A stretch of 41,515 nt of DNA from Lobosporangium transversale (taxonomy: Eukaryota > Mortierellomycota > Mortierellomycetes > Mortierellales > Mortierellaceae). The stretch lies in contig NW_019029039.1 in assembly GCF_002105155.1 (NCBI RefSeq), forward strand, positions 197,501-239,015, written 5' to 3'. Shown here one piece after another: positions 34,030-41,515 of this stretch (the stretch's first letter is position 1; each line of letters opens with the position of its first letter). The translations under genes and the position numbers were made by a program. The notes beneath the pieces are model-generated. The model was given only the letters and a program-made list of their open reading frames with translations. It was not told the origin of the DNA and did no database searches.

Positions 34030-36349
34030 TTAGTAGTGTTGATCAAACATGGCACTCATACTGTCACGTCGATCCAGATAAGGTGCTGTTCCATTATTGT
34101 TCATGTGCAGCTGATTGGCAAGGCTGCTAGGCTGTGAATTGCGGACACCCAAAGGATTCTTTGAAAAGCTTAGACGAATACCGCCTTTCACAGAGTTGCT
34201 CAATGGGTTGCCATAAAGATCGTTCAACGCCTGGGTTGCATACTCGACGTTCTCAAACTCAACAAAGCACATGGGTCCATTGGCCTTGGTACGGAAGCAC
34301 ATACGTCTGTAACCCATACAACGCGAAAACATTGTGCGAAGCTCGTCCTCAGAGGTGTTCATCGGTAAGTTTCCAACATAGAGCGTGTTGCAGGGGGGAT
34401 TCTGGTCACCAGGGTTGACTGGTGTACGGAAACCAGGCGAAGCAACATTGGGTGAAGGTAGAACAGGAGTGGCCAAGGAGGCAGCAGTTGTAGCAGTAGC
34501 AGTGTTGATAGGCAATCCCTGAAATCGGTTGTTGGACATGTCATCATTGTTGAAGAGCCCGTTGTTGAATCCGCGCTCTGTGTGGGCAGGAATAGACTTT
34601 GAGAGGAAACTGATGGTGGACGTAGGCGTTTCCGAATCCATGTCCAAAAAGCTCTTGTTAAAGCGTTGGGGGCCAGTAAATCCCATGTTGCGGTTCGAGA
34701 ACGAGCTCGAGATGGAATTTGAGAAAGATCCAGGGATGGAGCCGGCAAGGCCACCGATGTTGTTGCTGTAGCTGCCCATGGATAAAGGATCCACTCTAAT
34801 GTCATAAGCACTTTGACGACCCAAAAAGGAAGACGAGAGCTCAGACTGCTGTTGCTGCTGCTGTTGTTGATGACGACCACCGAAGGATTCCGCAAAGCTT
34901 AGGTTAGCGAGATTGCTGGGAGCGTAAACATCGGCATAAAAGTCATAGCTGCTGGGATAGTCGTTGGGCGAGAGTAGGTCACTAGGTAAGGCAGGGCTGC
35001 AGGGTACTGAATGGAAAGCATCATAGGCTGCGGATCCTGCGAGACTGTTGCGGTGCTGTAGAGGATGTGGAGTCTTTTTGCCATTGATGTTGACAGGATG
35101 GATAGAGCTTGAGCCAAGGGGTGCAGGTGGGATGGCTGCCGAGGTCATAGCTGGGCCAGGGGTGGCAACTAGCTCATTGGAGAGTCCTCTACGGGTGTGG
35201 AGATTCTTTTTTGCCATTTCTGCCTTCAGTTGAGAGCCCTTCTCAGCATCGACCCTACGCCCGCTAAGCACGCTAATGGCCTGCAGGGCCTCCTGATGAG
35301 TGCGGAATTTAGCGAAACCAATCTATTGGAACCAAAAAAAAAAAAAAAAAAAAAAAAAAAAGAATGTCTTGTCAGTTCCCTGTTCATTCCAAACCGCTAA
35401 ATCAGGACAGAATAATAAAATTCAAACAGACTGCCAATAAATAGCTCAATGATGGTTCGTGTGTTTGTTATTCCCAACAAACAAATGAATGAATGAACAT
35501 GAATGGATGGATGATTAGGACAATGATGAAAATGTATTAAACATTTAAACTTACGATTTGCTTGCGAGGATTAACGCCGTTGACACCGAGGGTAAGGGCA
35601 TCATCCTCCTGCTGGTCCTTGTGGGGAATCTTGAGGGTGGCAGCCTCAAAGCCTGGAGTGAAGACAAACATGTTTTGGAACTCACGTTCTTGCATGTCAT
35701 CTGGGAAACCAACAACAAAGATGGTGGAGATCTCTTCTGCAGGGGTGTTGGCATTAGTTGTGTTTGTGAAGGCCAAGTTGGCATTACTACTGTTGTTACT
35801 GCTGTTATAACCATAGAGACCCGAGCTTAGGGACGACTTTGTGGTGGCGTTATTGAGATTATTGTTGTAGCTGGAGCCGACTTGAGTGCCTAGGCTGAGG
35901 CCATTGAATCCGTTGCTGAGACTTCCGATATGGATACTACTTGAAAGGTGGCTAGAGTTGTTATTATTGATGGGGTTGGTGTTATTCAAACCAGCTTTGG
36001 GGATACTGGAGCTAAAATAGTCTGAGAGACCAAAAGGGTCCGAGATACCGTCTGTGGAGAGACCGGGGATGAAGCTACTACCACGACGGTTTCCATTCAA
36101 GATGTTGATACCCTTGGTAGGAGAGAGGTCCTGATCCTCAAAGATACTGTGACTGTAGGTGTCAGGATCCACAGCGGAGGCAGTGTCTGGTAAATCCTTC
36201 CCCGTGGGAGAGGAGTGAGCCGCAGGGGTGGTGGTAGCAGTGGAAGGAGGGGATGAGAGCAAGGTTGGAGATGAGGTAGTGGTGGGAGATGAAGAGGGTG
36301 ATGCAGAGACGGAGGCAGAGATTGATGTCGAGACAGAATGGAGAGCCAT
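34030..36349 (-). CDS. WHI3: Whi3-like RNA-binding protein, two RRMs
   Basis: Exons 36349-35555 and 35322-34030 join in phase 0 and give 695 residues. The first RRM starts near [18 protein letters not shown] (about residue 204), is interrupted by the intron after NPRKQI, and resumes with [19 protein letters not shown]. The second RRM, at about 573-657, has [33 protein letters not shown] and [16 protein letters not shown]. That last pair of motifs is the hallmark of Whi3/Whi4 and their relatives. In budding yeast Whi3 holds CLN3 mRNA and can form condensates; in other filamentous fungi relatives localise cyclin and polarity mRNAs. The rest is Ser/Thr/Asn-rich with a Gln8 run (about residue 420), typical of condensate-forming linkers. 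The role in this organism is inferred from the family only. The leader contains a long CT repeat in the sense strand. Confidence 0.9.
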
Positions 36350-36378
36350 CTTTTACGGAAAAGAGGGAAAGGGGGAGG

Positions 36379-36379
<1 letters not shown>

Positions 36380-36449
<70 letters not shown>
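36380..36449. repeat. (GA)n microsatellite, about 35 units
   Basis: An almost uninterrupted GA repeat of about 70 bases begins some 30 bases upstream of the WHI3-like start codon. On the sense strand it is (CT)35, placed in the leader or core promoter. All frames through it are low-complexity and not genes. Confidence 0.95.
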
Positions 36450-36456
<7 letters not shown>

Positions 36457-37404
36457 AAGAGAGAAAGGGCGACAATGAATGGGAAATAAAAAAAAAATAA
36501 AAAAGAACACTGGCGCAAGAATGAGGTCAAGGAAGAAGAGAAAAGGAAAAAAAAAAAAAAAAAAAAAAAAAAAGAGAGAGAGAAAGAAAGGGAGAAAAGA
36601 CTTAAAGAGAAAAGGGAGCAAAGAGAGGATAATGCCAGATAACGATGAAAATGTTTGTAGTAAGAATGGAAAAGAAGAAAAGGCGTTTCAGAAGGGAAAC
36701 AATGAAAGGATTCTTTACTGTTCGAACTGGCTGGTGCACCGGAGAAAGAGTAAGTGACTGTGGAGGGGAAGGAAGGGGAACGGGAAAAAAAAAAAAACTA
36801 CTGTAATATAAACAATGCTTATACTACAACCAAAACGTAATGAAACCCAACGTTGACAGTGCCCTTTTTTCTTTCTTTCTTTCTTTCCGACCTGGTGGGA
36901 AAATGTTGTTTGTAAGAAAAAGAACAAAAAGAATGAAAGGAAGGAGCGATCAGGCACTTGATTGCAGACGGATGATGAATTAAAAAAAAAAAAGAAAAAA
37001 AAGAGAGAGGAAAGAGCTAATGTAGACGCTGGGAAGGGATGTGGTTTGAATAATTGATGGTAATGAGTGATATGACAGAAATGTTTGGTATTTTGAACGT
37101 GTGAGAATAATCTTTCTTAGTGATGAAAAGGAGGAAGGATTGACCAGTTAGATCACAACAAAGAGTGCTGGAGTATTTGCCCCGGGAGTTGCGTGGACTA
37201 AAAGTCGGATGGGGATATTTTCTGCTTTGCTGACAGGAACACACACGATGTGGAAGAGGGGGGAATATTATCTGAAAGATTTGCAGCGCCACGCAGTTGT
37301 CTCTTTGAGAATTATACCCTATTTTTTACGTATACATGAATATATATACAACTGATACACATCAAACGCTTGGGACACAACCTGCGTCATTGGGACACAC
37401 GAGT
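36450..37404. other. upstream region of the WHI3-like gene
   Basis: The part near 36480-36640 is purine-rich with an A run of about 26 (36547-36572). Around 36866-36888 there is a TTTC tetranucleotide repeat. From 37000 to 37400 the base composition is more balanced but I see no open frame with recognisable features. Confidence 0.5.
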
Positions 37405-38000
37405 ATGGCGGAGTTGGATGACCAATCTGGCATTGGAATCAGTCCTACTCTTGATTATGAACCTTCAGCTGGAGTGATCCTCATTCATCCTTGAACACTA
37501 CATCCACAAGTCCATAATCTCACCCTCACATCTATCTCATACAATCCATACACATCCATCTTATTCACACATCTAGCAGAGAATCGAGCTAATGCTGTTT
37601 TTCATCTATCCTCATCTTACTTGCTAGCTGGATGTAAGATCCAATTTATGCATCCTCATTATACCCCATCCTTCCCTTTATACGTCAATTTGGACAGACT
37701 GGAATTAATATTGCCCTGATTATACAGCTCGATCTTTGCAATGCCTTCATTCATTTTTATGCATCAAATAGCCACACTCAAGAATATGACTCTCGATATT
37801 TCCTCCGGCCTTGTTCTGTCTCCTGTAAGAACCTGAATCTGTTGATCTGTTTACAAAACAACGAGTTCTCACCACAGGTCCACCCAGTCCTGGTTTTAGT
37901 TTCCGAGAAAAAGAATTAAAATCAGGGAGACAAAAAAAAAAACGGAAGGACTGGGAACCTGACATGCCTGTACCTGTCGGTGGGTAACCAAAAATAGTTT
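37405..38000 (+). pseudogene. degenerate coding relic, family unknown
   Basis: From ATG 37405 one frame stays open to 37719 except for a TGA at 37492, reading MAELDDQSGIGISPTLDYEP, then after the stop HNLTLTSISYNPYTSILFTH and NRANAVFHLSSSYLLAG. A second frame, from about 37636, reads FIRQFGQTGINIALIIQLD and CNAFIHFYASNSHTQEYDSR, up to a CT/GTAAG donor near 37828. An acceptor (CACCACAG) near 37877 leads to a last piece with PPSPGFSFREKELKSG and WEPDMPVPVGG before a TAA at 37986. The pieces look protein-like and are ordered on one strand, but a stop and a frameshift separate them. I cannot name the family. A gene with introns I have misread is the alternative. Confidence 0.35.
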
Positions 38001-39436
38001 GTTTAATTGATATACTTTTGGAGAAGCTTCTTGACATCCCATGCCAGAAACTGTCTTTGCCTTGTAATACCTTATGCTACTTTTGAGCTGTGCTGTGTTC
38101 AATGCATGCAAGTTTTTTTTTTTTTTTTTTTTTTTTTCTTATCCATACTACACCTACAGCTTTTGTCTTTTCGAAAAGAAAAAGAAAAACCCAGTTTTAT
38201 TCGCTCCTTCTCTCAATAGTCACAGCCACATTTGATCCCAAGAAAAAAGTCTTGTCTAATGTTCTCGTTGAATGTGATCATTTATCCTCATTTCCTGTGT
38301 ATTCTTTGTTAGATACACTAACCAATCAGACGGCTTCTTTTTTTTTTTTGTGTGTGTGTGTTGAAACCTGAGAAACATTAATGAATTTGTAACTAACGGT
38401 CTTAATACCCCTGGCGCCCTGAGCTGGAGAGAATGATTGACATATCTCGTTTTTTTTTTTTTTTCTTTTTTTTTAATCTGAAAGAAACAAAGAGACAGCT
38501 CAATAGAGATGGTGATGTGAGAAAGTGAGAAATCAAATAATCACAAGGCTTTGTTGGCTGTGTGCTTTATTTTTTCCTCGGAGAAAATAAAGGAATACCG
38601 AAAACACGTGTGCAGTACTCTTGTCATTTTAACACTTTAATCGAATTAATTGAACAGGTATCAGTTAATGAATATGGTAATCAGGCTTTGCAAAAAAAAA
38701 AAAAAAAAAAAAAAGATCTTATTGAGAGGACATGTTTGTGTGTGTGTGTGTGCGAGAAAGAGAAAATGAAATAACAATCCACAGAGGTGGTCCATGTTTT
38801 GCATGTTTTGTATGAGTGAACAAGGCCATGTGGACCTCTTTTTTGTTGCTCTCATGTTGTTACCATGCGAATGCTTACGCGTGTGTCCGTGTTTGTTCAA
38901 TTCATGCAAAAAAAACCAACTTTTGGTTTGACCAATCCTCGCAATCGCGTCGTAAGTAAAGAAAAGAGCAGAGAAAGATCAGGATGTCCGAATATCCGAG
39001 GCCTGAAGATGTGAAGACATGGACCTTTTTTTTTTTTTTTTTTTTCACATTAATTTAGTGCTGGCTTTTTTTTTTTCTGTTTGATAGGTTAACCTTACAA
39101 TTAATCTGGACTCTGGTTGGTCTTCACATTATTCCAATTGATTAATTACTTCAAGAGGCGCGCCACCCTTGTCCTCTAATTGTTAGTCTAGTAGAATCTC
39201 GCTCCAAACATCCAACGGACAAATGCGCGCCATTTACACAAGTCTTGGTCTGCCAACTAAAACAACTAAAAAAAACGCCAGTCTTTTTTTTTTTTTTTTT
39301 TTTTTTTGCTCATATTTTTTATTTCAAACTCGGTCTCTTTTTTTCTTTCTTTCTTTCTTTCCTTCTTCACCACCCTTCATCCTTTTTTCTTTCTTCATAT
39401 CCCAACTCCATCTTCAAACTTTTTTTATCTCACACC
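38001..39436. other. spacer and leader of the PhoD-like gene
   Basis: This is mostly A/T-rich sequence with T runs (38114-38137, 38450-38474, 39026-39045, 39284-39307), an A run at 38692-38714 and GT repeats near 38350 and 38740. From about 39330 it becomes CT-rich with TTTC repeats up to the start codon at 39437. No gene is supported. Confidence 0.5.
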
Positions 39437-40689
39437 ATGGATTTTCTCTCCGACATTGGTCACCGCATCTCGGACTTTGTCAACGGTGAGGACCACGACG
39501 AACACGAAAGGACTCAGACTCAACAACACCAACGCCGTGCTGAAGAACAACAAGATGATGGCCGAGATCCTTTGGTAGATGATGACGAGGAAGTCGAGGA
39601 TGCTGCTATCGAGGCCGCACGTCAAGAATACGAGTCTATTCTTCCCTCACCTCAATTCAAGGTCGGGCCTATTCTCCGCTTCCAAAACATCATTGTTGAG
39701 CAACGTCGCTGGGTTGGTTCAGTCCTCATTGTCTCCGATCGTGAGGACGTACCCCGTCTGGTCATCCGTGACCCTACAAAGTCCCAGATCGGTTATTCTC
39801 GTCCCCGCCATCTCGAGACCTGGGAAGGCAATCACTTTTACAGATACGATATTCAGCTGACCCTTCTAGCCCATCGTGAGAAAAATATCGAGTACTGGTT
39901 TGAAACCGAGGATGGTCGCCGGGTGCACCAGCCTCAGAAATGGAACTTCTTCATCCCTGCCCTGGATGAACCCTTCAACTGGGCTTTCTACTCCTGCAAC
40001 GGCTTCACCTCCGATGTCGAGGATCCCGAGACCAACTTCAAGGGCGCTAACCCTCTGTGGGATGATCTCTTGGCAAGTCATGATGGCAAGCCCTTCCATG
40101 CCATGATCGGAGGCGGTGACCAGATTTACAACGACGATGTCTTGGCTATCCCCGAAATGCTCGAGTGGTTGGGAATGGATGAGGAAACGAGGATCGCAAC
40201 TGAATTCACAAATGAAAAGAAGTACGCTGTTGAGAAGTATTACTTTGATCACTATGCTCAGCACTTTATCACCGGCACTTACTCCAAGGCCCTGTCCCTG
40301 ATCCCATCAGTCAATACCTGGGACGATCATGATATCCTCGATGGATATGGCTCCTATCCCGACAACTATCAGCTTTCGAATGTTATGCAGGGTAAGTCTC
40401 ATGCCGATGTTGAAAAGAGTCTTCATGCCTCCACTCATTCTTTTTGCTCATCTCGCAATTTGGAATCATCTCGCGTTATTCCATTTTCTACTTTTTTTTT
40501 TTTTTTTTTTTTTTCTTCGGTGTCTTATATTCCGAGATCAATTGGATCTATTTAAATTTTACTTCTGCATGCATGCATATAAACCCGTGAAGTTTATTGT
40601 GAATTTTATTCTCACACATGCAAAAGCACGCCCCTCGTACACAACACAAAAAGGATGTGAATATAATGCCCATGGACCTAACTAATACC

Positions 40690-40723
<34 letters not shown>

Positions 40724-41311
40724 AAAAGGCATCGGTGCTGCTGCCACAAAGTTCTACCTTCTCTTCCAGCAGCACTCTACCCCGAACCACGCTTCCAAGG
40801 CTGCTCTCATCACCTCTGCTAGCGGCAAGGGTTATAACAACATCACACACTTTGGAAAACGTACGCTCGTCGTCCTTCCTGATACCCGCTCCGAGCGTTC
40901 CAAGGCAACTGTTCTTTCCAATGAGACCTATGAGATGTTGGACCGTGAGATCCGTGCACAGATGTTGCCCACGACCCGCCACGTTGTTGTTGTCCTTGGT
41001 ACTCCCTTGGTATACCCAGCTTTGACCTTGTTCGAGGACACACTCGAGCAGATGGGTGACTCCTTGTCGCGTGGAAGTCTCATTGGTAAGGTCTTTGGCA
41101 AGAGCAAGGCCTTCATGAACGTCTTGGGTCACTTTGGTCCAGAGTTGTTGGACGATTTGGTAAGCCGATTTTATTATTATTATTATTATTATTATTGTAA
41201 CTATATACCTTTATTATTATTACAATTTGTCTATCCGGAGACCCATGGTGAATGGGCTCTCATCTAAATATTTATGGTCACCCGCCTGCCCAGCCTCCTC
41301 CTTTTAACACC

Positions 41312-41342
<31 letters not shown>

Positions 41343-41515
41343 CCTTTTTTCTAGGTTGATGCATGGGCTTGCGCCGTTCACACTGATGAGAAGAAGAGGT
41401 TCGTTGAGATCTTGCAGGCTATCGCTGTCAGCCGCAATGTCCGTGTCACCTTTATCGCAGGCGATGTAAGTTTTTATTATTATTATTATTATTATTCTTA
41501 CTACTATTACTATTA
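39437..41515 (+). CDS. PhoD-like phosphatase, 3' end outside the window
   Basis: Exons 39437-40391, 40729-41159 and 41355-41465 join in phase and give 499 residues before the gene runs off the window in its third intron. This is the fungal PhoD-like branch of the metallophosphatase superfamily. Metal-binding motifs seen are GGGDQIYND (Asp228 region) and NTWDDHDILDGYGSYP (Asp296, Asp297, His298). The next motif, expected as GDVH, begins at the last exon with VTFIAGD and is cut by the intron. The N-terminus (MDFLSDIGHRISDFVNGED) has an amphipathic start and then an acidic, Gln-rich linker, with no signal peptide. The substrate is not known from sequence. Introns 1 and 2 hold T runs and intron 2 a TTA repeat. 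An open frame upstream of 39437 is only T-rich leader. Confidence 0.92.
41169..41196. repeat. (TTA)n microsatellite in PhoD-like intron 2
   Basis: About eight TTA units follow the GTAAGC donor of intron 2. A similar repeat begins at 41475, directly after the donor of intron 3, so two consecutive introns of this gene carry the same repeat at the same place. Confidence 0.85.
41475..41496. repeat. (ATT)n microsatellite in PhoD-like intron 3
   Basis: About seven ATT units start some nine bases inside the intron after the GTAAGT donor at 41466. The intron continues past the window edge. Confidence 0.85.

Noticed and set aside
36097-36621. Frames of Ser-Leu or Arg-Glu repeats near the WHI3-like start
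   Set aside because: They are read from the GA repeat in several frames and both strands.
38640-38692. Short Pumilio-like string (VNEYGNQALQ)
   Set aside because: Only about a dozen codons, followed at once by an A run, with no neighbouring repeat units; probably chance.
1-41515. tRNA, rRNA or CRISPR features
   Set aside because: I looked for tRNA-like box A/box B sequences and for regularly spaced repeats and saw none that hold up.

Overview
The window reads as nuclear DNA of an early-diverging filamentous fungus, most likely Mortierellomycotina (a Mortierella/Linnemannia-type genome). The reasons are short spliceosomal GT-AG introns in nearly every gene, CT-rich leaders before start codons, very long A/T homopolymer runs in introns and spacers, and a giant NACHT-pentapeptide-WD40 protein beside two related proteins of a type I associate with Mortierellaceae. 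The genus is an inference; a fungal origin is well supported by the gene content.

Layout. 224-4219 (-): an unrecognised, about 690-residue protein with one N-terminal membrane anchor and about a dozen exons. 4469-7325 (-): CTNNBL1, a spliceosome-associated armadillo-like protein, 7 exons. 7677-8156 (-): DPH3, the small CSL-zinc protein of diphthamide synthesis, with a probable GC-AG intron. 8348-8486: a 139-base inverted-repeat element that looks like a hAT-type MITE. 8729-14832 (-): a 1999-residue NLR-like STAND protein (helical N-terminus, NACHT, pentapeptide repeats, about 16 WD40 units, Cys-containing tail). 15570-17770 (-): decayed tandem copies of that gene. 19723-22657 and 23848-27033 (+): a head-to-tail paralogue pair of about 941 and 1018 residues with a conserved CECG core and an LRR-like C-terminus, function unknown.

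The right part returns to housekeeping genes. SUA5 (27402-29060, +) makes threonylcarbamoyl-AMP for tRNA t6A and is convergent with ARH1/FDXR (29157-31085, -), mitochondrial ferredoxin reductase. ARH1 shares a 318-base divergent promoter with MIS12 (31404-33031, +), a kinetochore subunit. A WHI3-like two-RRM protein follows (34030-36349, -), with a roughly 70-base (CT)n leader in its sense strand. A degenerate coding relic lies near 37405-38000. The window ends inside a PhoD-like phosphatase gene (39437 to beyond the edge, +).

The housekeeping genes do not form one pathway. The accessory block from about 8.3 to 27 kb is the distinctive part: a STAND receptor gene, its relics, a transposable element, and an expanded family of LRR-like proteins. 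By analogy with other fungi this resembles a fast-evolving recognition locus, but nothing in the sequence proves that role. All exon boundaries were read by eye from splice consensus and reading phase. I found no tRNA, rRNA or CRISPR array.
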